From Stenogyne calaminthoides (Eukaryota > Streptophyta > Magnoliopsida > Lamiales > Lamiaceae): a stretch of DNA of 64,000 nt. Location: NCBI GenBank assembly GCA_037126765.1, contig JBBCBC010000001.1:19858622-19922621 (forward strand), read 5' to 3'. The notes under the pieces were generated by a model. The model saw only the letters and a program-made list of their open reading frames with translations, did no database searches and was not told the DNA's origin. Positions within the stretch are counted from its first letter, which is position 1, and each line of letters opens with the position of its first letter. The translations under genes and the position numbers were made by a program. Shown here in pieces: positions 35,651 through 47,843 of this stretch.

Positions 35651-37563
35651 GTTTTGATACTCATGACTTAATATTTGATACTTCAGGTGGTATTTTTTAT
35701 ACTCTTATACACTGTACAATAATAAAAGATTCTTGTCCAGATATTCAATACTGTGGTTTTAGTATGCAATATGAATCACTGGCCTGAAATTTATATTTTT
35801 TATAAACATAAAAGTTATTAATACTCTTGACCATATATTTGATACTCCAAATGAGATTTTTGATACTCTTGACCATATAATCACTAGCAAAAATACGTGT
35901 CGGTTTCCCTTTTTTTGCAAATGCAGGAAAGAAAAAATGAATTTGGTCTTTCGATCATCTTTATTTCATAATCAGAATCCTGTTATGTTGAATTAGCTTA
36001 ACCCAATTAATTTTACATAACATTATACATTTGCTACTCTCAATTCATGCCCTAAAAGCTGGATTCTCACTTCAACAATCAATTGAAAAAAAACCCCCAA
36101 AGTTCGACGAATTGATGATGATGCATCATTATTTCTCTTTCTCGCATCCATTTTTTGAGAATCAAATTATACTCCCAATAAAATTTTCAGTAAATTAGTG
36201 TAATTTAACAAATTGGAGAGAGATGATTTATAAATCGAAAATGAGTGATTTAATTCAACTGAGAGCAAATAAGCATTATATGATGCAAATGTAAATTCGA
36301 GCCTAAAGCGAGGATATTAGGATCTACGAAAACTGAAATTAGACATTCAAAAATTTGCCCAGCAACAAAACTTGTATGCAACTATTTGACCTTCTCTTTC
36401 CCTAACAAAATTGGACCAGGTCTCTGTTCAAGATGAAGATTTCTGAACTGCTTCACCAAAAATGAATTTATTCGATGTAGGTAGAAAGTAAATCCCCCCT
36501 CCCCTCAGAAACCGTTACTGGATGTATTCTCTTCTATTATAGACGGTCGATGATCAGACACGAGATCAAAAAATTTGAGGTCTTCTCCATGAGTTCTATC
36601 GATTTTGTTTGAATGGACGGTAGGAATTGAAACCGAAGTTGAAATTTGAGCTTGAGATCGAACGTTTTCCCCTTCATTTTGTCTCTATTGTTTGCGTTTA
36701 TTTTGGTGTTCTTCCAATTTGATGGGGGTGTGCCGCGTGAGGGTATAATCGGTTCTATACTAAATGGATCAAATTCATATAATATCGGTCAAGGGGGAGA
36801 CCCGTCTCATGTATGAGACCGTCTCACACAAGAGTCCCTCTTAATTAATTTAGCCACTGAGCGCTTTAAATTAATTAATATCTTCTTTTTTTTGAGTAAG
36901 GACAACTCAACATTATTATCCATACCGAAAATTAATTCCACTTGCAAGATTTGGTATGATAAAACTTCTAAGTCCACCAAGGGGACAAATCAAATAAGAC
37001 TTTCCTTGCACACATTTCTCTGTATTAAATCTTAGCAATTGTCATGTAATTAATAATATTGCCCAAAATACAAAGTATAGAATCGATATCTAATTCTAAA
37101 CCCAACATAAATCAAAGCAATAAATATTAATCACACACAATATTATTTAAGGGACAGAGATTAAGAAATCAACAACCACTGAGGTCTAATTCTTCATCTC
37201 GTAAGTCAGCACGGAAGAATTTATCATCTCTGTAGGTCCGCTTCAATGCATCATAATGCACTAGTGTAATCTCTTGTCCAAGACAGGTCAATCTGAGCTT
37301 TACACATCAATCTTTACCAATGGAGTATTGAATTCCATCTAGGTTTATTTAAAAGGAATTGTTAATGTGATCTTCTGTGATCTGGTATCACCACATTAAC
37401 TACAATGTAATATGTACTAATATTGAACGTTTTGCAATAAATAATTAACATTCATTCATATTTAAAGTAAGAACGATAAAATATTTATTCTCAATAAATA
37501 AGAGTAGAATCAGTCTGTTATACAAAGTAAAAGCATACTATCACGTATAACCCCAACACAGTT

Positions 37564-38388
37564 TACTGTACCCGTAGCATTCGAACCTTGTGACAGCTCC
37601 ACCAATCTCGGGTATGCAAGACTTGTAGAATATTCCCCATTGTTGGTCGGTGTCCATCTCCGATATCTTCTCTACCACGATGAATGGGAACCCTGTTAAG
37701 ACAAGTAAGAAACTCATTATAAAACGACAGCTCCCTCCTTCTCAGCTCTCTACTCCACTTCAATTCCCATTCCCGCATGTTGTTTACCCAAGTCCCCATC
37801 TCACTTATTTTCTTCTCCCTCTGCTCACTAATCCTAAACAGCCTGCCAAATTTTGACTTAAAAGAAACCCCTAATGCCCATCTATCTTCCCAAAACAGAG
37901 TATTATCCGCACTTCCTACCCCTCTAACAATTTCACTTACCAGTTCCAATCCCCTCCTCCCTCTATATAGCTTGCAAATCTCATTCCACCACCTCGACAC
38001 TAATTTACGACTACTTCATCTCCTCCTCATGATGCACCCTCTACTTTCCTGACTCTGCACCATCGATTCAAGACTCCCATACCTAGACCTAACAACTTTG
38101 ACCCACTATTAGACTCATTCACGAACCTCCATATCCATTTACACAAAAGCACAGTATTAAATTTTTCTCAGATCTTGAATACCCAACCCACCCCTCTCTT
38201 TTTCTTTACAAATATCCTCCCAGCTCACCCAAGGTGTTTTATTTTTATTCTCACAACGCCCCACAAGAAATTTCTCTGTAAACACGTAATCTCTCTAATG
38301 GTTTTTTTCGGGATACTGTAAAAGGATAGACAATAGATTGGAATGGCAGAGAGTACCACTTGGACCAAAGTAGTGCGCCCCCTTATGA
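37564..38388 (-). pseudogene. LINE reverse transcriptase, C-terminal half
   Basis: A block open at 37563-38000 contains NTLFWEDRWALG and SEMGTWVNNMREWELKWSRE, the linker after the RT thumb. Upstream, in broken frames (38000-38388), RT thumb words such as LSFYSIPKKT and NFLWG can be read. It continues across the solo LTR into 28420. Confidence 0.8.
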
Positions 38389-38399
38389 TGAGATGGAGT

Positions 38400-38504
38400 A
38401 TTATTTGAATTGTGACGTTTTAACATTTTGAAAGGAATGAGTGTTGATTTGTGTTAATTTATACTCCATTTCATATAGGAGATCATTTGATACGAGTTTT
38501 TATC
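38400..38504. mobile_element. Fragment of a MULE-type MITE
   Basis: GACGTTTTAACATTTTGAAAG through to TGATACGAGTTTTTAT parallels the right part of the MITE at 63006-63140 (GTCGTTTTAACACTTTGG ... CATACGAGTTTTTAT). Its left part may be the GTGTGAGAC word at about 27932, in which case the LINE inserted into it. Confidence 0.4.
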
Positions 38505-38507
38505 TTA

Positions 38508-38792
38508 GGCTCCGTTTGGATGGATGGATTTGAAATCTGTGGATTTCACACACAAATCACTACTCTCTCCATTTGAGTTAAATTAATTTATAATTAATTA
38601 GATTTGAATCTAGTTTAAAATTGAGGGATTTCAAATTTTCATCAAAATTATGTCATTTGAAATTTCCCCCTATACCCTTCCCTCTCCCCCCCTCATTCTC
38701 TTTATTTCTCTCCCATCTCTTGATATTTATTATTTTTTAAATTTATTCATTTCAAATCTCTCTATCCAAAATATATCTATCCGAACGCAGTT
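38508..38792. mobile_element. Tourist-like MITE (PIF/Harbinger)
   Basis: Ends GGCTCCGTTTGGATGGATGG and, inverted, AACTGCGTTCGGATAGATAT, with TTA at both flanks (38505-38507 and 38793-38795), the duplication of this superfamily. Inner parts are also inverted (GATTTGAAATC / ATTTCAAATC). Non-coding, 285 bp. Confidence 0.7.
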
Positions 38793-40380
38793 TTAATTTA
38801 TTATCCTTTCTACACGATTAGAAAAAAAAGGTGCAGCCAACTACCTTTGGATTCTGTCTCATGCGAGGATTCCATGTGAATATATTATCCACTACTTTTT
38901 ACCTAAACTTTATGCCGATTCTATTCTTTTTATTTTATTATTATAAATTTGTATAAATATCGAGCTCAATTCATTTAGAATTTGGGCTACTAGGACAAAA
39001 GGAGGAGATTATTAACGAAGGGCTAAATATACAAAAATAATCCGCAATAGAATTTAAGGTCAATCGGTTGTAGGGCAAAATAATCAAATTTAGCCCATAT
39101 TTTTAGTTTTTTTATTAAGTTTAGCACATATCTTTTTTCTTTTCAAATCTAGCACATATTTTAGTTTTTTATTATTTTTAACATACACTTTTTTCTCTTT
39201 TCAAATTCAACATATACTTTAATTTGATATTTAAAAACATCCCATAGGATCTCATCACCATTTTTATCTTGAACTCTGGCAATAATATGATATAAGGGGG
39301 AAACAAAGTTATATATGTGTTTTGTAGCGCCTTATCCCGCCTCGGTCCATGCAGTTACTTCAAGGCATCTGAAAGGTTTCTTCTCAATAACGAGGCGTGA
39401 ACGTAAACGGGCTGGAAAAAGTCTAGTTGTGTTGCTGATGTGTAGTCATTACAATTTAAAAAATTAACTCAGATAGACATTGTCGAAAATGGTAACCGGG
39501 TGTTTTTAAATATCAAGTGAAAATATGTGTTAGATTTACAAGGCTGTAGGTTCTCCCATGGTCACCATACCAAACTATTTCAAAATTTAGTATGATCCAT
39601 CAATGTTTGATATAGAAATATGAAGTTCACAGATAAATGGATATGAACGTGGACTAGCAATAGATTTGAGTTAATTTTTTTATTTTTTATTTTTTTGGGA
39701 ATTGGGTGGTTTTCTTCATTAGACCTTACGGTTTGAAGTTTAGGATAGTGCCAAAAGAAATCGACAAATCTCTGTTACGTAATTTAATAATAGTCCCGAC
39801 AAATTCAAGAATATAAAGACAAATTACAAAATATTTTTTTAACAAGTATGATGCATTTATGTCTGAGTGTCAATATGTATCAAAATTATCTACTGATTGC
39901 ACTTCCACAAAAATCAAATTACCTGATACATATGTACTGTATAAAAAGAAAAAAGACAAAGCAGTCGGTTATGAAATAAATTCAGAAATGAATTGCGCTG
40001 CTTTATAAAGGACTCAAGAAGAATATCATTACCGAAAAATCCATGAAAGATATATTTAAGGGAGCATCCTAGTAAAGTATATAGCTTTCTTTGAGATGGT
40101 CCGAAATCTCAGATGATTTTTTTACTAGTTTAAAGTAAGTTATGCACATCTTTTCTGACAAGAGACTAACAACTACAGAAAGATTACACAAAGAAACTCA
40201 AGATAGAGAAATATCCATGGATCTATAAGCAAATAATGTCAATTATGTCCTCAACCTAGACTACAGAAATAATTTATTCAAACTATTATTTATCAGTGGT
40301 GCAAAATACACAACAATGAATAGTATACAAATCATATTGTTAAAAAATTGTAAAACTGTAACACATAACTAAAGACATAC
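38793..40380. other. Downstream flank of the anthranilate synthase fragment, no exon seen
   Basis: I searched it on the minus strand for the missing exons (an NPFxxGRYHSLV or VQFHPES stretch) and found none. A pair of arms around 39205-39250 and 39490-39540 (TTTAATTTGATATTTAAAAA versus inverted TTTCACTTGATATTTAAAAA) suggests a hairpin element. Confidence 0.5.
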
Positions 40381-43037
40381 TTTGATAAGCCCGCAAACAA
40401 GCTATCTTCCCCACCCTCGTTGTAATATACAGGAGAACTTTTCCCATGCACAACACCGTAGGGGGACCGCACAATTTTCCCTGCAAACCAAAAAATTCTA
40501 TTAGGGGAAGACAGAAGTAAAAAATTTAAACATTGTGCATGACCAGACATAGAAATGCATATGACAATATTTTGATTTTTTCAAGTTTAGTATAATTGAT
40601 ATATGATGGAGATATTTTACAAACATATAAACATGTAAACTCACAAATATATAGGCATCATGATGTCACACAAATTTATAAATAGGTCTGCTATGTTTCA
40701 ATAAAAGGAAGAAATGCAACTGTAGAAGGGTAAAGAAATGCAAATAATTTTCTCTACTCGTTTATTCATATGTATAAATCAGTTTTCTAACAGTAAAAAG
40801 TATGAGGAAACTAGGAAAGTACACATTACTAGCCTTACAAGAAGACATCACAGGGAAAGGCTTGCTTTCTCAGCCTCTCCCTGGTTTTCCAGTGGCAAAA
40901 TTAATTTCAAAAAGTTAAAGAGCTTTACGAATTTTTCAAAAGAAAAACAGCATTAGTCATAACTATCAACAATTTATCAAATATGTTCTCATGTTTCTAG
41001 AAGAGTGCTCGAGTTTTTCATTAAACTTCTGTTTTGGCCCTTCTCTGGTTTCCCCCTTATTGATCCGTTTAATAGAATCAACAAATAAATAAGAAAAGAA
41101 ATGTTTGACTATTAGTTGATGATAGAAAAGGTGATCATAAAATATAATTAAAATATCAACAAGGAAATATTTTGATCACGTAATGCAAAAAAAATTCAAC
41201 TACGATCCAACGGAAAAAGATCTCTTTTTAATGTCCTTTTCTTAGCATATTAAAAGTACGGTATTATTTTGTGCGATTGGCGACTTGGGTATTTTATAGT
41301 ATAACAACAAATCTACACACTAAATGACAACACAAAACCCGCTTCTTCATAACTCACACGTGCCAATTTCAGTTATATAGTTGTTGAGCTTAAAATCAGT
41401 CTCCAATAGCATTTCATAAATCAAGATTATTGTCCCAGATATAGAATGATGACCTAAAACTGTTAGCATTCAACTCCAGTGATTTAAAATATCTTCGTTT
41501 GCACGTTTTTTTTTCCTGCAGCTTACCGGTTTAAAAAAAGGTTGAAGCGTATGCAAACAGTACGATCAAGAGCGGGTCTTTGTAAAACAGTTTTACCGTG
41601 CAACTGGTTTGTATCTATCACTTTACAGTATAAAAACTAATACTTTTTATGTAACAGCTAACTATCAAACTAATACCTTTTCATGACAAAATTAATACTT
41701 TTTAATAATATACACAAGATGCAAACAAGTTTCACTGTAGAGCTGGTTTATATTAGACTTTGCCTGCAATCAATCATGAAGGAGGAAATGGCATGATAAA
41801 ATCTTCCATGGAAATTAGAAACCTACCTCCAAACGCTTCCCCAATGCATTGCAATCCCATGCACACGCCAAACAAAGGTACAGTAGGCCCAAGCTCGAGC
41901 ACTGTCTGCAGTGAAATTCCTGAATCTTGAGGAGCACCTTGAATTTGAAAGGAAAATTTACTAAGTAATAGGAAGAGACAATCATCAAAGAATAGAAACC
42001 AAGAAGAGTAAGTAAAATTTCTTACCAGGTCCAGGAGATATCAATATTCCTCTAGGATTTTTCCTACAAAGACCAATAACAAATGCATATCAACTTGCTT
42101 GATTTCCCAATTATATTGCACTTATATATTAATGGTTATGCCAACAAATTGATGATCCATTAGTTCTCAGTTGCATTCTTTTGGGGAATTTTATCATGAC
42201 TACTCATTTTCAAAATATGGACAACAATTCCTTTTGACGTTAGGTCGTACAATTAAATTCCAAATGTTAACATAAACTAACATATACCCTTACATGTGTT
42301 GCATTCATGTAGTTGTGATAAAATCAAACAAAACATTCATTTTTCCACTAAAGTGCTCTTTAAAAAAAAACTCAAGTAACATTAAATTCTTTTATCAATG
42401 TTGTACATGAAATTTAAAGAGATAAAAATGAATTAGCAATCGCAAGAAGAAGAAAAATTCACACTGTACAAATCACAACAAAATTATAACTTGACATTCT
42501 AACCCCCAACAAAGGTCCTCAGAATTAGGTACCACAATAATGAAACAATTAAGTACATTTAAGGTGCTCATTAACAAATGGGAAAACTAAATACCCTTTC
42601 AATTCATCAATTGTCAGCTCGTCATTTCTGTAAACTTCGAATGCATAACCAAGCTCTCCCATATACTGCAAAATCACAAAACAGCACAAGGGGGAAAAAA
42701 AACACTAATTAAGTATCACTCAACATGATAAAAAACAATAAACATCACAAAAAATTAAAAAGAAAAAACCGACTTGGCACAGGTTATAAGTGAAGCTATC
42801 GTAGTTATCAATTACTACGATTGGCGCAGTCTTCTTCGGCGGCGACGAATTGACAGAGAAGGAGCTCTTTTCGGAGACCGCCATGGGCGTTTTGGGAGCA
42901 CTAGAGTAAGAAAGCGTATGTCGATAATTGGTGGTGAGTTTGACGGCTTGGGATTTTTTCGGATGCAGGGAATTTCGGGGTGGTGCAATGGCGGGGGATC
43001 TCTCGACGAAAGCGGAACGGGCGGCGAGGGAGGCCAT
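40381..43037 (-). CDS. ASB: Anthranilate synthase beta subunit, plastid, 3' end missing
   Basis: Glutamine amidotransferase subunit that supplies ammonia for anthranilate synthesis, the first step of tryptophan formation, in plastids. Exons (minus strand) 42774-43037, 42595-42665, 42026-42063, 41827-41937 and 40381-40480 have GT-AG introns and join in frame to 194 codons. Residues 1 to about 60 are Ser/Ala/Lys-rich, a likely transit peptide. The amidotransferase domain then starts with PIVVIDNYDSFTYNLCQ. ISPGPGAPQDSG and PLFGVCMGLQ follow, with the nucleophile Cys150, and GGKIVRSPYGVVHGKSS. Exon 5 ends in codon phase 2 at a GTATGT donor. The family's remaining about 80 residues, including the RYHSL and GVQFHPES stretches with catalytic His and Glu, were not found at lower coordinates. 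Either a very long transposon-filled intron follows or the gene has lost its end. Confidence 0.85.
41580..41755. repeat. AT-rich repeat in anthranilate synthase intron 4
   Basis: Bounded by GTAAAACAGTTTTACCGTGC and AAACAAGTTTCACTGTAGAG and contains reiterated CTAATACTTTTTA words. It resembles the GAAACTTGTTCACC repeat family seen near 9075-9306 and 700-940. Confidence 0.35.
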
Positions 43038-43465
43038 TGCGGCGGCGCTAAGGGTTTAGAAGGTTCGGGTATCAGTATGAGTGAGTAAGAGTATGAGTGA
43101 GAGTGAATGAAGCGCGCGGGGACTTTGAGGTGAGATTCCGGCTCAACATCGCTACACGAGCCGACGGTTACAAATATACAGACGTAAGGTACAACAATCG
43201 CATATTAAATGCTTTTTCCCACTTTAATTTTCTGGTCTCATCCGAGCATTAAGGACTTATTTGTGCAATCCAAATGTATTTTAAAAATTGCAATTTGTTT
43301 ATAAGTTTGCTCGGCGCATATAGTGTATATAAAACTTTATGGTATTATTCTTTTCGTCCATTAATTTTATGTCTGATGGTTTTGGCACAGATTTTAAGAA
43401 AAAAATAGATAAAATAAGGGTATTATGGAGTATTGTGGGATTTATTTATTAATAAAATGGTTGAT
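43038..43465 (-). promoter_or_regulatory. Presumed promoter region of the anthranilate synthase gene
   Basis: A 428-bp interval between the start codon and the gypsy LTR. It contains GAGTATGAGTGAGAG repeats in the presumed leader and no clear TATA box. The LTR insertion at 43466 lies within reach of the promoter. Confidence 0.3.
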
Positions 43466-45386
43466 TGTAACACCCCTTTAAAAAAAAAATCCATTTTATA
43501 TTTAAAAAAATTAATTATTTATTTAAATATCAAAGTTGTGAATTATTTGAGTTTGTGCAAGCTTAAAATTTATGAATTTTAAGAGTAATGTTTTCAATAG
43601 AGTTTTAAAGAGTTTTGCAGGATAGTGTATGGAGGAGACCGAACTTGATTGCGACTCACTCGACAGATGTAATTAATGAAAAGAGATAAGCAATTTTATA
43701 TGAACTAATTGTGACAAAATTGAATAATAATAATGATAATACATTTAGTAATAATAAAATTTATAATATTTAATTATAAAATATCACATATCAAGAAAGA
43801 TTTTACACATATTATTTAGTCACAAAAATTCCTATTATCAAGGGATTTCATTATATAGTTTCCATATCTTGATACTTGTTGTATCTTTTGTGCATATATG
43901 TGTAAATCTTCTACATAAAATATTAATAAATTAAATTAAGAATATTGCATAATAATAATTAAAAAAAATCAAGAAAACTTTGAAGATTCAAGATATTTTC
44001 AAGGAAAGAGAAGGACATACACTCCCTTTTAACCTTTTCAGCGAATTAATTTTCAAGTAATCTGCCCAATTTTTCTAACAAGGTATTTTGGCTTTTCCCC
44101 ATACTTTTCCTATGATTTGTGGTATTGTCGTGTTTAATAATTTGAGATTAAGCCTAGAAATGTTATTTTGACATAGGGTTGAGAATTTTGAATGGATTTT
44201 ATGATTTAGCCTATGGATTTGTCAAATATGTGATTATTTGGTGTTAATTAATGAGTTATATGTTGATTTTGCAATTGTTTGTTAATTTCTAGAATTGTTC
44301 TGACCTTTCCTGGATGAATTTGACAAAACCCTTTTATCACATTTATGATCTGGAAGCTTAGGGTATGTGGTAAAGTTTTCAGAATTTTTGGAGTTGTTTT
44401 CAATTTTATACGAATTTTCTATTGAACTGCTGTACAGCAGAAAAATCGGCTCTGTTTTTTACGATAATTGTAGAATTTACTGGGTATGGATAACTTCGTC
44501 TTTGAAACTAGTTTTCGACTATGTTGTTCTATTACATCTTATCTTTCATATGGATTTTATTTGGGTAAATTTGGAGTTATGTTATATTTTTAATGACTTT
44601 TCTAGAAAACAATACTTTTACAGTGAAAAACAGGCAGTTTTAAGGCTCTAGAACATTATACCATTAAATAGGAAATTCAAAGATTTAAATTTTGCTCATT
44701 TTACTGGTGTTACTACTGACTCTTAAGGTTTCGAAGGATTTTGTCTTATATTTTTATGAGAAATACACAATCTCTACCAAATTTTAGAAAATGGCTTGAT
44801 GTAGGCCCTATTCGTACCCTGCTTTTCAGTCCATTTGTGAAATCACAGGAAAATATCTACATGTTATTTTGAATTGAATTTTTTATAATATGAAGCTATA
44901 TCTGTCATTAACCTACTGTACAAATTTCATAATATTCTGATGTGTTTGTATTTGTCTATAAATTATCTACTACAAGTTGTCTTTTAAGGAAGTTTAACAT
45001 ATAGAAGTGAGTTGGTAGATTGTTTTATTTAATCACCTAGTTAACTAAGAATATGAGCACTCCAAAATGAAAAAATTGGACTTGTTATGAGCATTTTAAA
45101 ATACTATTATGATTCATTTTGGAGGTGTGGGATATTTACTTAAATGTTATGACTCAACATGTCTTTCCATGTGAATTTGCCTAGTTTTCTTAACTAGAAT
45201 TTCATTGAAGTATGATTAAGCTAGTAGAAAAATTTATACTCTTATGAATAACACGAGGGAATAAGGTATATATGTGTTTAATAAGATTACAAGAGAAAGT
45301 GAAAACAATATGTGTACATTGAAACTTTTAAAGATTTAACAGACTAAAGGATAGATGAATATGTCAAGTGCACTGCGAGACAGTCG

Positions 45387-46903
45387 TGTAGGTCCCGAAC
45401 GGGTTTTCGTGAGGGGAGGGGTGAATAGACTTCTGAAAACTTTTACGTGAAATCAGGTGTGAAAAGCAAGTTGCCTGATTAGAGTGCGTGTGAATCAGTT
45501 TGGACTGATATCCAACTTCTTGATAACTTTGAGGCGGTCGATTCGGTGTCTATCGGTTTAAGCGATGTCTTGAAGCTAAGTTTTACCCGTGTGAAAAACC
45601 AGTTTGTTAAATCAGAATTCTAAGTTATCTGTTTTGAATCAGATGACAAAGTGTCAAACTGATCAGATCAGTTGCTTGGTGCAAAATTGATCCAGACTCA
45701 GAATATGCATGTAATATAGAAACAAATAGTGTGCAAGATGTGTAAAGCAGGTAAATCAGATAATGCACACCATAATTTTTATAGTGGTTCGGACAACTTG
45801 TCCTACGTCCACTCTTCCCTATCAGCAGGTGCACCAACTTAACCAACTGGACTTAGTTTAATGTGTTAGTCCAACACAGTACAACAGATGTTTCAAGAGC
45901 TCTCACTCAACCAATCCCAGAAATCAGAAACTAAAAACCCTAGCCTAAAATCTAGCTAACCAAACTTAACCTAACTTTTGGTTTGGGTATAAGATTTGTT
46001 GTGTTCCAACTGGAAATCTATCCTGGTATTTGGGTAGCCTAAAGCTAAAGGATAAGATTTTTGTGCTAAGAACTATGGGATGAACACTTAGAAAATATTC
46101 TTGATTTTGTGTTCTTCGTGCGGAAATTTGGTTTGCTTGAGCTTGATGATTATTTCCGTAACCTTACTATGAAGGTTTGATCCCATATATATAGGCACAA
46201 AATTTAACTAGCCATTGGAGAGCAATTCGAATTTCGATCTATTTAAGGTAGGATTGCAGGCTTGATGTGACGTGCACAGAGGCGGCATGGCCGAAAGCAT
46301 GTAAGTTTGTCCTTTTTAGCCGTTTCACTGTGATCCTCCGAATCCCACACTGTCAGCTCCGTGTAAGTACGTGTCTCATTTCCGTTGGTTAACAAGTACA
46401 CTTATTCATTATTTTCTTTACAAATTAAGGTTGACATTCTTCTTGTCTGATGAGTTCGTATGACTTGGTGAATCCTTTGGTTGTCACCTGATTAAGCTGA
46501 CCTGATCAGATAAGACTGATCAGTCTACCTGATTGAGTCTTCTTATGCAAGTTGTCTTAGCACAACTAGCAGACTTTTCTTCATTCTTCTAATGTAGGTC
46601 TTCTGGTAGTCATCTGATCTTCAGGTCTTCTGATTCTTCAGCTTCATGTCGTCACCTGATCATCTGACTATCTGACTTGTCTGATCTTCTGATCTTCTGA
46701 CTTGTCTAATCTTATGATCTTCTGCAAGACTTAACATATACATATTGAGTTCCCCCTCAATATGTGACCTATCCATTACATCAACTGTTTATACAACTCA
46801 GATGGTCATCCTGTCTTGATTTTTAAATCATCAGTCAGCTAACAGGTCTGACTGGTCCTATTACAATCCGTTTTGGAACTTCCATCCTACAATTTTCCCA
46901 ACA
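45387..46903 (-). repeat. 3' LTR of the SIRE-like element
   Basis: 1517 bp, closely matching 54734-56268. A polypurine run (AAAAAGGGGAAAAT on the minus strand) adjoins it at 46904-46917. TATATATGGG (about 46180) is a candidate TATA box. Confidence 0.9.
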
Positions 46904-47109
46904 ATTTTCCCCTTTTTGATGGAACCAAAACATTTAATCAGAAAAACAGATAACCAGAATGTAAATAAAAGAGATAACACACAGTTCAGAAGACAATGAG
47001 AAATTGTCTTAGGATCAGAAAGATAGAGTATTTCATTAAAGATAAAAGTGTTTACAAGTACAAAAATATTTATCAGTTGATCCTAAACTAGTCTTCTGAT
47101 CTGTTGTCT

Positions 47110-47540
47110 TCAATACTTGAATTTCTGGAGCTCTTCAGGAATATCAAACACTTTGTACGTCCTCTGCATCAAAGCAGCCAGTCGATCCTTCTCAATGATC
47201 CCTCCTTTCTTAGCAAAATCATAATATAGTTTCTTAATGGCAATAGGATCAAGAGTCTTGTTCGGTCTGAGAGGTGGCAAAAGAACTTTGAATGGGGGCC
47301 TCAGGAATTAAGTTCATCGTCTTGCCCTCTTTCATTACAATCTCGGAGAATTCTGGATATTTGGTTTCCAGCCAACTTCTGAATTCATCATCAAATTCTC
47401 CTTGATCAGCAGCAATGGGAATCTTTTCCAGAATGTACACATCACATAACCAGTCTGCTCGTATCTTGTTCCATTCTGGTATCAGATCTTCTCGGGCAAC
47501 CATATTCTTTCTGATTAGTTTTCTGACCATTTTCATCTGG
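47110..47540 (-). pseudogene. Accessory ORF remnant of the SIRE-like element
   Basis: Reads WNKIRADWLCDVYILEKIPI, then DDEFRSWLETKYPEFSEIVM and NLIPEAPI. A frame change near 47283 continues with LDPIAIKKLYYDFAKKGGII and a terminal TGA at 47110-47112. It matches the C-terminal domain of the ORF at 32995-33957 (DEIFRDWLNNKHPTFYNNIM). The N-terminal coiled-coil half and the start were lost in the deletion that joined it to RT. Function unknown. Confidence 0.6.
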
Positions 47541-47843
47541 ATCCATCTTAAATCCAGTCATCATAGGAATTTTGGCTACTTTACTGTTCTGAATTTCAAA
47601 CTTAGCCAACAGATTCCTAGTGTACTTTGCCTGACAGATGAATATCCCTTCTGTACTTTGTTTAACTTGAAGACCCAGAAAGTAATTCATCTGACCCATC
47701 ATGGACATCTCGAACTTACCTTGCATCAGTTTGCTGAATCTATCACATAAGTTTTTGTTGGGAGATCCGAAGATGATATCGTCCACATAGATCTGAACCA
47801 TCAGAATGTCTTCACCATCTTTTATTATGAACAAGGTTCTGTC

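Larger units (their letters stand above)
29377..36840. mobile_element. Mutator-like element (MULE) carrying gene-like sequence
   Basis: Perfect 9-bp duplication TTAATTAAT (29368-29376 and 36841-36849), the Mutator length. Terminal inverted repeats of about 44 bp contain ACTCGTATGAGACC / ACTCTTGTGTGAGACG, then GTCTCATACATGAGACGGGT at both ends. It interrupts the LTR at 28421-37558. It holds a five-exon gene model (30511-31472), an uncharacterised ORF (29609-29965), a possible FAR1-like transposase exon (32347-32477) and the copia derivative (32571-35650). No full transposase remains. The reiterated word TTTGATACTC occurs many times between 30800 and 35880. Confidence 0.85.
28421..37558 (-). 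mobile_element. Solo LTR, copia family A, split by a Mutator-like element
   Basis: Plus-strand ends TGTTGGGGAACAATTAA and GTATAACCCCAACA are the inverse of the family A LTR. Perfect duplication CAGTT at 28416-28420 and 37559-37563. Own length after removing the nested element is about 1.67 kb. No internal retrotransposon sequence is present. Confidence 0.85.
27945..38388 (-). mobile_element. LINE split by nested insertions
   Basis: The two halves join perfectly at the CAGTT duplication of the inserted LTR: upstream coding 37564-38388, downstream coding 28073-28420, then an untranslated tail ending in an A-rich run at about 27945-27960. It is 5'-truncated; most of the RT fingers and palm and all of the endonuclease are missing. 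The right boundary near 38388 is approximate. Confidence 0.7.

Noticed and set aside
39541..39600. Candidate missing exon of the anthranilate synthase gene
   Set aside because: The minus-strand translation does not match the expected GRYHSLV region, and no acceptor in the required phase precedes it.
42774..43088. 104-codon plus-strand ORF over anthranilate synthase exon 1
   Set aside because: It is antisense to a recognised exon; no family resemblance.
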